Shown piece after piece: positions 16,928 through 25,120 of a stretch of DNA of 33,833 nucleotides (its first letter is position 1; each line of letters starts with the position of its first letter). Below the pieces are notes generated by a model that worked only from the letters and a program-made list of their open reading frames with translations, was not told where the DNA came from and did not search any database. Made by a program: the position numbers and the translations under genes. Origin of the DNA: Burkholderiales bacterium (lineage in GTDB: Bacteria > Pseudomonadota > Gammaproteobacteria > Burkholderiales > SG8-41); assembly GCA_030833315.1 (NCBI GenBank), contig JAURHM010000037.1:1-33833 (forward strand), read 5' to 3'.

Positions 16928-17627
16928 TTGATCAACAACAGCATTTTGCAAAAACTGATTGCGGTTTTCGCAATGGTCATTGCGGCCACGGCACAGGCCC
17001 GGACCGGCGTCCAGCAAACCAGTCCTGCCTATGCATAGGGCAAAGCCGATTTTAGGCTGCGGGCAACCAGTGCGTTCTGATGATCGATGGGCTGATCGAC
17101 GACACCCTGATAAAAACGTTTAACGAAGGGCTGCAGCAGGTGCGGCGCCAGCTCTGTATGAAAGCATCATGGTGCTCAAGTCGGCCGGCGGCGGCATCAG
17201 CTTTTCCGCCTGTGCCTATGTTTTTCTCGGCGGCCGCAAATGCATGATTGCCGACGGCGGAAGATTCGGCGTCCACCGGCATTCCCGCGAGGGTGTCTGC
17301 GCGCTCGGCTTCAGTGATGTAGAAGAACGGCGTATGCGCACGATCATGGGGAAGTCGCTGGCAGCGCCGGCGGTGAACCGTCTGATCGGCATCATTCTCG
17401 CGACCGACTGCAACACGATGAATTTTATTGCGCGCGAAGACCTCGATGCCATGACCCTCGCCAATGCGCAGTCCTCGCGCATCAGTGCGGAAATCCGCGA
17501 GGCCATGGTCGCCCGTGAGGCGCCTGTGGTCAGGAAAACCAGGCGCATGGCCGGGGTGCCGGTCCGCCCCAAAACGCCTGCGGAAGTGTTTTACAAACAG
17601 GCCTGCGGCCGGCCGCTGTCCGGTTAA
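16928..17627 (+). pseudogene. Decayed exported ClpP-like/crotonase-fold protein
   Basis: Pieces of one protein lie in three frames. A signal peptide beginning at TTG 16928 (NNSILQKLIAVFAMVIAATA) stops at TAG 17036-17038. A second piece from 17080 reads IDGLIDDTLIKTFNEGLQ. A third from 17169 reads MVLKSAGGGISFSACAYVFL and continues with GGRKCMIADGGRFGVHR to a stop at 17625-17627. Intact relatives have a strand, then IDD..L..F, then VLxSxGG and about 25 more residues before SACAYVFLGG, where the Ser may be catalytic. Here that spacer is missing. The stop codon, two frame changes and the internal deletion indicate a pseudogene. The last segment alone might still be translated. Confidence 0.75.
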
Positions 17628-17890
17628 CGGAAGCGGATTTTGGCGGCGAGAATGATGCCGGCAAGCGCCAGCGTCACCGCGTTGGCGACGATCAGCGGCA
17701 GGTCGTTGATCAGAATGCCGTAAAGCAGCCACAGCGCGTTGCCCGTCACCATCATCAGGAACATCGCCAGTGACACATCGCGTGTCGATCGCGTCTTCCA
17801 GACTTTGAAGGCCTGCGGCGCGAAGGCGGAGGTTGTCAGAACCGCAGCAGCGATGCCGATCCATGTTGGCGAAAAAGAAAGTCCGGGCAT
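17624..17890 (-). CDS. SemiSWEET-type sugar transporter
   Basis: An 88-residue membrane protein with three hydrophobic segments (about 8-25, 42-58 and 65-82). It carries the PQ-loop signature SAFAPQAFKVWKTRSTRDVS followed by MFLMMVTGNALWLLYG and a C-terminal ANAVTLALAGIIL. This length and order match bacterial SemiSWEETs, which form homodimers that passively transport sugars across the inner membrane. The start codon is ATG at 17888-17890. The TonB-like gene lies 29 nt upstream on the same strand, so the two may share a transcript. The substrate is not inferable. Confidence 0.9.
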   Translation of the reverse strand: MPGLSFSPTWIGIAAAVLTTSAFAPQAFKVWKTRSTRDVSLAMFLMMVTGNALWLLYGILINDLPLIVANAVTLALAGIILAAKIRFR

Positions 17891-17919
17891 GGGGCAGAAG
17901 TCTAAACGATGATCGGCGG

Positions 17920-18765
17920 TCAGCGTTGCGCCGGAACCACATCGGGGAAGAAGTCGCGCATCATGAATTCCTCCAGTCCGGCATTGTCGCGGGGGCGCGC
18001 CGACAGCGATACGCTGCGGCCCAGGCGCTGCGACACCCAGATGAAATCCTCCTGCGCGTTCTCGCGGATCAGCGCGATCATCCTGCGCACCACTGCGTAA
18101 CGGATGTCGCTGTTGTTGCCCTTGCGCACTTCGATCAGCTGTTTGGTATTGCGGTTGATGTTGTTGTTCCAGCCGTAAAAGATGAACGAGGCGTAGTCGG
18201 AGTTCAACTGTTCGATCTGGAACATGCCGCCGCCGCGGCGCGGGTCGAAACCGAAATTGCGGTCCTGGATCGTGCCGAGGTTGCCGGCAATGGCACGCCG
18301 GGCACGGGCATCGTCATCTTCGATCGGCGGTGGTGCTACGGGCGTGTTGTCACCGCGGGCGCGGCGCCGGGCTTCAATATAGGAATCCATGTCGCCGGCG
18401 ATGGCCGGGGGCGGTGGTGCCGGTGTGGCGGACGGCGCGGGCGTCGGTGCCGGTTTGTTGAGCGCGATGACCGGCGGCGCGGAAGGTGGTTTCACCACCG
18501 GTGCCGGACGCCGGACGGGAGCTTGCGGTGCGGATGGCGCCGGAATTGCGGGTGCTGACGGCGGGAAGGGCGGTGCCAGGCGCAGGCTCAGCGCGCTGGA
18601 GGTCTCCGGTGAATCGGAGTCACTCGGCAGATGAACCTTCATCGAGGGCAGACCCAGCAGCGCGAGGAGGTGAATCAGCACCGAGACCGCGATCATCACG
18701 CCGATCCGGGGCACGGTCACGCCATCTTGTCTGCTGCGCAGTATGTCGATCGGGTCGTTCATCAA
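17920..18765 (-). CDS. TonB-like Pro-rich membrane-anchored protein
   Basis: A 281-residue protein with a short cytoplasmic N-terminus, one membrane segment (residues about 20-42, IGVMIAVSVLIHLLALLGLP) and a long Pro/Ala-rich linker (about 60-125) with repeated PAP/PPP stretches. A globular C-terminal part follows (about 175-281) with SDYASFIFYGWNNN and ENAQEDFIWVSQ. The topology is that of TonB and TolA-like energy-transducing proteins. The C-terminal domain does not show a clear TonB signature, so I call it TonB-like by architecture only. No ExbB/ExbD genes or TonB-dependent receptor are adjacent. Confidence 0.65.
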   Translation of the reverse strand: MMNDPIDILRSRQDGVTVPRIGVMIAVSVLIHLLALLGLPSMKVHLPSDSDSPETSSALSLRLAPPFPPSAPAIPAPSAPQAPVRRPAPVVKPPSAPPVIALNKPAPTPAPSATPAPPPPAIAGDMDSYIEARRRARGDNTPVAPPPIEDDDARARRAIAGNLGTIQDRNFGFDPRRGGGMFQIEQLNSDYASFIFYGWNNNINRNTKQLIEVRKGNNSDIRYAVVRRMIALIRENAQEDFIWVSQRLGRSVSLSARPRDNAGLEEFMMRDFFPDVVPAQR

Positions 18766-18911
18766 TCCGTCAATACAAAGCCGGCTTTTCAGGTCGGGCC
18801 AGGTTAAACATCGCAGCCAAGCTGATATTCTCGCAGCTTGCCGGGCCCGGTGTGCCCTCTTTGTTTCAGACCCTTCATTTTATTAACGTTATTGCTGCGC
18901 GGAGAACCGAC

Positions 18912-19910
18912 TTGAAAACCATCGACATCCACGCTCACATCGTTCCTGACTCGATGTGGCGGGCCATTGAACAAAAACAGGACTGGCACGGTTTCCGTCA
19001 TGAGCCCGGCGAGGGCTCCGGCATCATGGTGGCGAACGGCGAGCGCACCGAATTCTCTTCGCCCAAGCTGCGCTACAGCATGGAACAGCGCATCAAGGAC
19101 ATGGATGCGCAGAAGGTCGATGTGCAGGTGCTGTCCATCCACACGCCCTTTGTCGGTTATCACCTCGAGCCGCAGCAGGGCCTCGCGCTGGCGCGTGACT
19201 TCAATGATGAACTTTCATCAACCGTTCGCCGCAGCAACGGCCGATTGGCCGGATTTGCAACCCTGCCGGTGCAGGACGTTGGCCTGGCGATTGCCGAACT
19301 CGAACGCGCGGTCACCAACCTGGGCCTCAAGGGCGCTTCGCTCGACACCAGCGTCAACGGCGTGCAATGGGACGATCCGCAATTCCTGCCCTTCTTCAAG
19401 GCGGCGGAGCAAATCGGCGCGGTGCTGTTCTATCATCCGCAGCCGCGCAACAACTTCCTGCAGAAACGCATCAGCCGCCACGGCCTCAACAACAGCCTCG
19501 GCGTGATCCTCGATGACGCCATCGTCACCGCCGTCTTGCTGGCCGGCGGCGTGCTGGAGAAATGCCCGGACGTCAAAATCTGCATCGCCCACGGCGGCGG
19601 CCCGGCCTGCCTGGCGATGGGTCGCATCGACAAGAACTGGCATGACCGTCCCCCGACCCGCAGCACCTCGCAGCCGCCGGGTGCTTATATGAGCAAGCTG
19701 TACTACGACACCGTTGTCGGCGACGAAGCCACGCTGCGTTTCCTGATTGACCGTGTCGGTGCCGAGCGCGTGGTGATGGGCAGCGACTGGCCCTTCGTGC
19801 CTTGGCATCCCTCGCCGGTGAAATGGCTGGAAGACCGCGAGACACTCAGTGCCTCGGAAAAGGAAAAGATTCTCTGGAAGAACCTTTCCGAACTGCTCGA
19901 TATCCGCTAA
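18912..19910 (+). CDS. Amidohydrolase 2-family enzyme (ACMSD-like)
   Basis: A 332-residue cytosolic enzyme that probably starts at TTG 18912; GGAGAA at 18901-18906 gives correct spacing, and no ATG is better placed. Metal-binding and catalytic features follow the family order: TIDIHAHIVP (H7, H9), VLFYHPQ, CIAHGGG and VMGSDWPF (Asp). This group includes 2-amino-3-carboxymuconate 6-semialdehyde decarboxylase and related decarboxylases or hydratases of aromatic breakdown. The exact substrate cannot be read from sequence. A strong terminator follows its stop and separates it from a convergent esterase gene. Confidence 0.92.
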   Translation: MKTIDIHAHIVPDSMWRAIEQKQDWHGFRHEPGEGSGIMVANGERTEFSSPKLRYSMEQRIKDMDAQKVDVQVLSIHTPFVGYHLEPQQGLALARDFNDELSSTVRRSNGRLAGFATLPVQDVGLAIAELERAVTNLGLKGASLDTSVNGVQWDDPQFLPFFKAAEQIGAVLFYHPQPRNNFLQKRISRHGLNNSLGVILDDAIVTAVLLAGGVLEKCPDVKICIAHGGGPACLAMGRIDKNWHDRPPTRSTSQPPGAYMSKLYYDTVVGDEATLRFLIDRVGAERVVMGSDWPFVPWHPSPVKWLEDRETLSASEKEKILWKNLSELLDIR

Positions 19911-19918
19911 GGACCGCC

Positions 19919-19949
19919 AAAAAAACGGGGCCGCAAGGCCCTGTTTTTA
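19919..19949. terminator. Terminator between convergent genes
   Basis: The stem ACGGGGCC (19925-19932) and GGCCCTGT (19937-19944), with a GCAA tetraloop and one G-U pair, is followed by a T run (19944-19948) and preceded by A's. It can therefore act in both directions between the plus-strand amidohydrolase and the minus-strand esterase. Confidence 0.88.
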
Positions 19950-19969
19950 TTACGGCGGATTACAGTGAT

Positions 19970-22066
19970 TTATTCGACCGTCACCGTCTTGCCGAAAAAC
20001 TGCATGAACTCGACCACCGGCACGAAGAGTTTGCCGTTCAAGTTCTGCGCAGCAACCGACAGGGTGCGTTTGTCGATGCGTGGATCGTCTGCAGACACTT
20101 TGCTGGTGAGTCCCGTCGTGTCGTTGGCATGGATCGCGCCGCCGACCCGCAGGAAGCGTTCACCGGGTTTGATGTTCACCGTAATCCGGTTGTAAGTGAC
20201 GGTTTTCACCGAGACCAGATCGGCCGGCGTACGGTTGTAGGCGTGCACGTCATAAATCCGGAAATCTGCAGTGCCATAGATTGTTGCGAGGTCATCCAGC
20301 GCCACCGTGAGCACACCATCGCGGCTGACCGGTGCGCTGCCGAGTTGAACCATTGCTGTGCTGCCGCCGGTTGCAGTGACGGTCGCAGTGGGTTTGCCGG
20401 CCGCAAATCGCACGCTGCCGATATTCGCCGGCTGCCGGCGGTCGAGTACGCGTTCAAAAAAATCAAAGGTCATCTGGTACACAGACGCCGGGCCGTAGGA
20501 GTGATGCCCGTTGTCGATACTGACCAGCGTCAGATTGCGCATGCTGTCTTTGATGTTTTCCTGATACCACGACTGGCAGGAGGTTTTTACGGGTCCGGCA
20601 TAAAACACGGTGACGTCCGCGGTGAAACATGACATCAGCGTCGGCATGTCGAGGATGTGGCCTTTCAGATCGGCGGCAAACGGTTTGCTGCTGCCAGGAG
20701 CTGTCGGTGCCATTGCCTTGAACAGGCCGCCGTGCCGCCGCACAAAGTTCATCGTGCCCGCGCCGCCGGCCGAGTTGCCGAAAATGAACATGCGGTCGGT
20801 ATCAATATTGTAGAAGCGCTTGACCTCGGCCAGCGTGTGCAGCATCGCCTGTTCTCCGGGGCCGCTGCCCCAGATCGGGTTACGCGTCCAGCCGTTCGGC
20901 GACAGCACGATGTAATTGTAATGGTCGGCATAGTCTTCGAAAGTCACGATGCCGGGCATCGGGGAGGGCTGGTTTTTCAGGTGATCGTTCGGCCGTTCAA
21001 AAGGCGCGTTTTCGTTGCCGGTTCCGCCGTGCAGCATGAAAGTGAATTTGCTCGGCGTATTCGGGGCGTAGTTTTTCGGCACATACAGGCGGTAGGGCAG
21101 GATGCGGTCCACCGCCATGGCGGTGTTGATGTCCTTGCCATCCGCATCGGTTTTGCCGCTGAACACATTGATGTCGCCGAAGTAATAGGCGAACCACAGA
21201 TTGCCCTTGGTGATTTCGCGGTTAAGCAGTCCGTTTATGGTCTTCACCCGTTCCGGGGTGATCGGGGTATTCGGGTAAAGCCCCTTATATTGCGGATTGA
21301 ACAGGTCATCGGTCGTGTCGGAGGGGCCGACATGGCTGACCGCGAGATAACCGCTTGCCGCGACATCATTGGTGATGGTTTTGCCGAGCGTGCGCATGAA
21401 ACTCGCCACCGGCACAAAAATCTTGCCGTCGCGCCACACCGGCGCCGCGTCCAGCGTTGCTGCCACTGGACCGGTCGATACCGTCACTGCGGATTTGTCG
21501 ATGGCATTGCGGTCAGTGGTCGTGGCGTGGGTGGCGGATGACACGCTTGCCGCGGTGTTATCCAGCGCGTAGCGGCCCTTCCAGGCAATCTTGGTGTATT
21601 CAACCCGCGGCGCCCGCGAGCCCGAACCTGCGGCAATGCGCTTGCGGAAAAAATGATGTTCCACCGAAAACTGCTGGTTCGCCGCATCCACGGCGTAGCT
21701 GAAAAACGGCGCATAGATCTTGCGCAGATCGGCCAGCGCTACCATTAGCACGCTGTTGTGCATGAACGGCTTCAGTTCCAATTCGTAGCGCACCATCGCT
21801 TCAGCGTTGTTGTAGCGTAGCGACGGATCAAAGGGGTAGAAGGTGTCGAAGAACACCGACTGCGAATAGCGCTCGCTGGTGTTGAACAGCACCGAATTCT
21901 TGTCATAGGAGTAATCGAGGTAGCCGGTGATCGGACGGCTGCCCTGTTCCGGCGCCACCGGCGGCGTGACGCAGCCGGCCATGGCCAGAGCGAGGCTGGC
22001 CAGCAATCCGGTGCGCATGACGAAACGTGCAATAGCGGTTCCTGCGGACGGCATCGGCGTTTGCAT
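19970..22066 (-). CDS. Large esterase lipoprotein with CuAO-N-like stalk segments
   Basis: A 698-residue lipoprotein with signal peptide and lipobox (LAMAGC), so it is membrane-anchored outside the cytoplasm. The centre is an alpha/beta hydrolase like PHB depolymerases and feruloyl esterases: FTFMLHGGTGNE, then MFIFGNSAGGAGT with the G-x-S-x-G nucleophile (Ser), and NGHHSYGPASVY near the expected His. On each side is a stretch resembling the copper amine oxidase N-terminal 'stalk' repeat: DGKIFVPVASFMRTLGKTIT before the hydrolase and NGKLFVPVVEFMQFFGKTVT at the end. These repeats probably form one split accessory domain or two copies. The substrate is unknown. It is transcribed towards the terminator at 19919. 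Confidence 0.85.
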   Translation of the reverse strand: MQTPMPSAGTAIARFVMRTGLLASLALAMAGCVTPPVAPEQGSRPITGYLDYSYDKNSVLFNTSERYSQSVFFDTFYPFDPSLRYNNAEAMVRYELELKPFMHNSVLMVALADLRKIYAPFFSYAVDAANQQFSVEHHFFRKRIAAGSGSRAPRVEYTKIAWKGRYALDNTAASVSSATHATTTDRNAIDKSAVTVSTGPVAATLDAAPVWRDGKIFVPVASFMRTLGKTITNDVAASGYLAVSHVGPSDTTDDLFNPQYKGLYPNTPITPERVKTINGLLNREITKGNLWFAYYFGDINVFSGKTDADGKDINTAMAVDRILPYRLYVPKNYAPNTPSKFTFMLHGGTGNENAPFERPNDHLKNQPSPMPGIVTFEDYADHYNYIVLSPNGWTRNPIWGSGPGEQAMLHTLAEVKRFYNIDTDRMFIFGNSAGGAGTMNFVRRHGGLFKAMAPTAPGSSKPFAADLKGHILDMPTLMSCFTADVTVFYAGPVKTSCQSWYQENIKDSMRNLTLVSIDNGHHSYGPASVYQMTFDFFERVLDRRQPANIGSVRFAAGKPTATVTATGGSTAMVQLGSAPVSRDGVLTVALDDLATIYGTADFRIYDVHAYNRTPADLVSVKTVTYNRITVNIKPGERFLRVGGAIHANDTTGLTSKVSADDPRIDKRTLSVAAQNLNGKLFVPVVEFMQFFGKTVTVE

Positions 22067-22189
22067 TGAAATCCTCCCATGATCACCCCCCGTTCCGTGG
22101 TCTGACGGGTAGCGGCGGTTGCTGCAAAAATGCGCGGTTCACAGCCGGCGCAATTGATTTTGTGTATGGAGTCTAACCGGTTTGCCGGT

Positions 22190-23179
22190 TCAGCTGCCGA
22201 AGGTATAGCGGCTGCCGACGTTGGAGTAGACCACCTTGTCCGGAATGTTCTGGCGCAGCATGTCGATGAAACGCTCACCGGTACAGTGCATCGGTACGAT
22301 CACGTCGGGGTTGATCGCCTGCAGTTCCTTCAGCGTGTGCTGCAGGTATTCCACATTCGCCGGCCCGAGGTGGAAGCCGCCCATCACCGCATGCACCTTG
22401 TCGACGTTCGCCGCTTTCATGGCACTGCGTACGGTATTGATGATGCCGGTGTGGCCGCAGGATGAAATCACCACAAGTCCCTTGCCTTTGACGATATAGC
22501 AGGTTGCGTGTTCGTCGGGATGGCTGTCCTTTACCAGTTTGCCCGCGCGTTCGGCCTCGCTGAAATGGTCATCCACCACCAGTGAGCCGCCGGTGACTTC
22601 CTCAAACGAGGTGCGTTCGATGTAACCCGAGGTGAAAGCGCCTTCCAGCGCCTGCGGTTTCGGGCAGCACATCGGCATCACCTTCTGCGCTTCGAGCGCG
22701 GCGCGGTCCAGCGTGCACCACTCCAGAGTCTCGCCGCCTTCCTTGACCCATTTGGTGCGGAATACCGTTTCGCCACCGACATACAGCGCGATGTCATCGC
22801 GCATCTGACCGCGGTGCTTTTTCACAAAACCCTGCAGCCCGCCGAAATGGTCAAGGTGGCCGTGGCTGAGGATCAGGCCGTTGATCTTGCCCGGCTCGAT
22901 GCCCAGCAGATCAAAATTGCGGTTGATGATTTCCGGGGTATAGCCGAAATCGAGCACGTACTGCGCCTTGGCGCCGTCCTTCTCTGAAGCGAGATGCAGC
23001 GACAGGCCCCACTCGCAGGCGAAGGTGCTTTCGGGGCGGCCGGTGATGCGCCCGACATGTTCAATCTTCACATGCGGATGCGCCATGCGCGGCAGGAAAC
23101 GCTCGTAACGCGAATCGACCAGCACGCGCACGGTCAATGCATCAACGACCGGCGGGGCGAAGGGATGGGCGGCATTCAT
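22190..23179 (-). CDS. Metallo-beta-lactamase-fold hydrolase, COG1237-like
   Basis: A 329-residue cytosolic protein. The metal-binding motif is LSHGHLDHFGG (His106, His108, Asp110, His111), and it carries SSCGHTGIINT and a later HAVMGGFHLG. This matches the group that includes archaeal 7,8-dihydropterin-6-methyl-4-(ribofuranosyl)aminobenzene-5'-phosphate synthase; bacterial members have unassigned reactions. AGGAGG lies about 6 nt before the ATG at 23177-23179, deciding the start over an in-frame codon 5 positions earlier. A TTGGCA-16-TAGGAT promoter precedes it. It diverges from the sox cluster. Confidence 0.88.
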   Translation of the reverse strand: MNAAHPFAPPVVDALTVRVLVDSRYERFLPRMAHPHVKIEHVGRITGRPESTFACEWGLSLHLASEKDGAKAQYVLDFGYTPEIINRNFDLLGIEPGKINGLILSHGHLDHFGGLQGFVKKHRGQMRDDIALYVGGETVFRTKWVKEGGETLEWCTLDRAALEAQKVMPMCCPKPQALEGAFTSGYIERTSFEEVTGGSLVVDDHFSEAERAGKLVKDSHPDEHATCYIVKGKGLVVISSCGHTGIINTVRSAMKAANVDKVHAVMGGFHLGPANVEYLQHTLKELQAINPDVIVPMHCTGERFIDMLRQNIPDKVVYSNVGSRYTFGS

Positions 23180-23201
23180 GGCGAACCTCCTCAAAGTCAG
23201 T

Positions 23202-23218
23202 GCCGGTCAGACACCGGC
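23202..23218 (-). other. Small hairpin in the leader of the MBL gene
   Basis: GCCGGT (23202-23207) and ACCGGC (23213-23218) form a perfect 6-bp stem with a 5-nt loop between the predicted promoter and the Shine-Dalgarno sequence of the MBL-fold gene. It has no T run, and its role is unknown. Confidence 0.4.
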
Positions 23219-23234
23219 TGGCAACGTTGGTCTT

Positions 23235-23262
23235 ATCCTAACTTATCCTAACACCCTGCCAA
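23235..23262 (-). promoter_or_regulatory. Predicted promoter of the MBL-fold gene, with tandem decamer
   Basis: On the minus strand TTGGCA (23257-23262) is followed after 16 nt by TAGGAT (23235-23240), a plausible sigma70-like pair. The -10 region lies in a tandem direct repeat of CTTATCCTAA (plus-strand reading) at 23232-23251, which could be an operator or a duplicated -10 element. Confidence 0.45.
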
Positions 23263-23394
23263 TCGCATTGTCCCGATGCAGCATTTTCAGACACTGTTGA
23301 TTTAAAAATAAATTTGCCGGGCGCCGGCGGCGCCATGCTTCGCCGCGCAAATTCAGTTGTCGGGTTTGCAGCGGGCGCGTTACAAAAAAAATCT

Positions 23395-23423
23395 TTGACT
23401 ATATGAGTGCAGCCGCATATATT
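23395..23423 (+). promoter_or_regulatory. Promoter and operator of the sox cluster
   Basis: TTGACT (23395-23400) and TATATT (23418-23423) are separated by exactly 17 nt, a strong sigma70-like match. Inside and overlapping this is the inverted repeat TATATGnG-N6-CnCATATA at 23400-23421. An ArsR-type repressor bound there would block RNA polymerase. The regulator gene begins at 23457, which leaves a short leader. By inference the regulator represses itself and the sox genes. Confidence 0.75.
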
Positions 23424-23456
23424 CCTGCGCGTGAAATTCCTATGGTGTAGTGAGAC

Positions 23457-23822
23457 ATGAGCGAAATTGAAGAAATATTTGAGGAGGTCGCGGATTATTT
23501 CTCCGTGATGTCGGAGCCTGCGCGCCTGAAAATCATTCATGCCATCTGCCAATCCGAGCGAAGCGTTTCGGAGATTGTTGAACTGACGGGCTCGACACAA
23601 TCCAATATTTCACGGCACCTGGGCTTGATGTGCCGGCTAGGTTTGTTAGAGCGGCGCCGGGAGGGAAACAAGATTTTTTATCGCATGGTAGACGACACCA
23701 TGATCGAACTGTGCCGGTCGGCCTGCAACAGAATCGCGGCAACCATCGAAGGCCGCAGTCAGCTGAAGCGCCAGTTGGTCGATCTGATGCCGCCAGCGGC
23801 GAAACGGAAATCTAAGGCATGA
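23457..23822 (+). CDS. soxR: ArsR-family regulator, SoxR-like
   Basis: A 121-residue winged-helix repressor. The helix-turn-helix is SVSEIVELTGSTQSNISRHL, followed by the wing RREGNKIFYR. Cysteines occur at C31 (in IIHAICQSERS), C58, C86 and C90. In persulfide-sensing relatives such as SqrR, BigR and SoxR, one Cys in the second helix and one in the last helix form a di-, tri- or tetrasulfide that releases DNA; C31 with C86 or C90 sits at comparable places. It lacks obvious arsenic or zinc motifs. The stop overlaps the soxC ATG by 4 nt (ATGA), and a promoter with an inverted repeat lies just upstream. The name follows the sox context and is partly inferred. Confidence 0.85.
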   Translation: MSEIEEIFEEVADYFSVMSEPARLKIIHAICQSERSVSEIVELTGSTQSNISRHLGLMCRLGLLERRREGNKIFYRMVDDTMIELCRSACNRIAATIEGRSQLKRQLVDLMPPAAKRKSKA

Positions 23823-25120
23823 ACAGCAAACCGGCCGCTCCGACAGGACAGGTGCGCCCTGCGCCGGAAGATCGCCGGGGATTCCTCAAAAAATCCCTGA
23901 CGCTATCGGGAGGTGCTGTCGCTGCTTTGGCGGGCGCAGGCGTTGCGCGCGCCCAGGGTGATCCGGCCATCCTCAAATTACCCGCCCACTCGACAGGTCT
24001 GGGTCAGCCGGTTGCGGCGCGGGGTTATGGCATGCCGTCTGAGTTTGAAAAAAATCTGCAACGCCGCGAAAGCCCCGGATTGACCAGGGCCGGGCAATCC
24101 TCGGTGGCCTTTACGCCGCTGCAGGGCCTGTTCGGCATCATCACGCCCAATGGCCTGCATTTTGAGCGTCACCATCAGGGTTGGTGGGATATCGACCCGC
24201 GTCAGCATCGACTGATGGTCCACGGATTGGTTCGCGAATCGCGGATTTACAACATGGATGACCTGATGCGCCTGCCTTCGGTCTCGCGCATCCATTTCAT
24301 TGAATGCGGGGCCAATACCGGCATGGAGTGGGGCAATGTCGCCGTCCCCACCGTGCAGTACACCCACGGCATGCTGTCCTGCTGCGAGTTCACCGGTGTT
24401 CCTTTGTCCAAACTGCTGGAGCATTGCGGCGCCGATATCAAAAAAGGCCGTTATGTTCTTGCGGAAGGCGCCGACGGATCAGGTCTGACCCGCACCATCG
24501 GCATGGACCGCGCGCTGGATGACGTGATCGTTGCCTGGGGCATGAACGGCGAATTTCTGCGCCCTGAGAACGGTTATCCCCTCAGGCTCGTGGTGCCCGG
24601 TGTGCAGGGCGTTTCATGGGTCAAATGGCTGCGGCGGCTGGAAGTCGGTGACAAACCCTGGGACACGCGCGAAGAGACCCTGCATTACATCGACCTGATG
24701 CCCGACGGATTGCACCGGCAATATTCTTCCGTGCAGGAATGCAAATCCGTCATCACGACGCCCTCGGGCGGCCAGGTGCTGCTGAACAAGGGGCAGTACA
24801 ACGTCACCGGCCTGGCTTGGTCCGGCCGCGGCCGCGTCCGCCGCGTCGATGTGTCTTTTGACGGCGGCCGCAACTGGAAAGAGGCGCGCCTCGAAAATCC
24901 GGTGCTGACCAAGGCCCTGACGCGGTTCAACATTGACTGGGTCTGGAATGGCGGTCCCGCAATACTGCAAAGCCGCGCGATTGACGATACCGGTTATGTC
25001 CAGCCGAAAATTGCGCAGTTGCGCGCGGTTCGCGGCACGCGTTCGATCTATCACAACAATGCGATCCAGTCCTGGCTGGTGGCAGCAAACGGGGAAGTTT
25101 CCAATGTCCAGGTGGAATAA
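23819..25120 (+). CDS. soxC: Sulfane dehydrogenase molybdenum subunit SoxC
   Basis: A 433-residue Tat-exported protein: the twin-arginine motif DRRGFLKK is at residues 18-25, followed by an Ala-rich segment and AQG cleavage. The molybdopterin-binding Cys is C163 within HFIECGANTGMEWG. The C-terminal dimerisation domain contains DVSFDGGRNWKEA. With the haem protein SoxD it oxidises the sulfane sulfur held on SoxY and passes electrons to cytochrome c. The presence of SoxCD predicts complete oxidation of thiosulfate to sulfate without stored sulfur. It overlaps soxR by 4 nt and soxD by 17 nt, so the three are translationally linked. Confidence 0.96.
   Translation: MNSKPAAPTGQVRPAPEDRRGFLKKSLTLSGGAVAALAGAGVARAQGDPAILKLPAHSTGLGQPVAARGYGMPSEFEKNLQRRESPGLTRAGQSSVAFTPLQGLFGIITPNGLHFERHHQGWWDIDPRQHRLMVHGLVRESRIYNMDDLMRLPSVSRIHFIECGANTGMEWGNVAVPTVQYTHGMLSCCEFTGVPLSKLLEHCGADIKKGRYVLAEGADGSGLTRTIGMDRALDDVIVAWGMNGEFLRPENGYPLRLVVPGVQGVSWVKWLRRLEVGDKPWDTREETLHYIDLMPDGLHRQYSSVQECKSVITTPSGGQVLLNKGQYNVTGLAWSGRGRVRRVDVSFDGGRNWKEARLENPVLTKALTRFNIDWVWNGGPAILQSRAIDDTGYVQPKIAQLRAVRGTRSIYHNNAIQSWLVAANGEVSNVQVE

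Noticed and set aside
24933-25103. Upstream extension of soxD
   Set aside because: It overlaps soxC over 170 nt and removes the signal peptide from the N-terminus.
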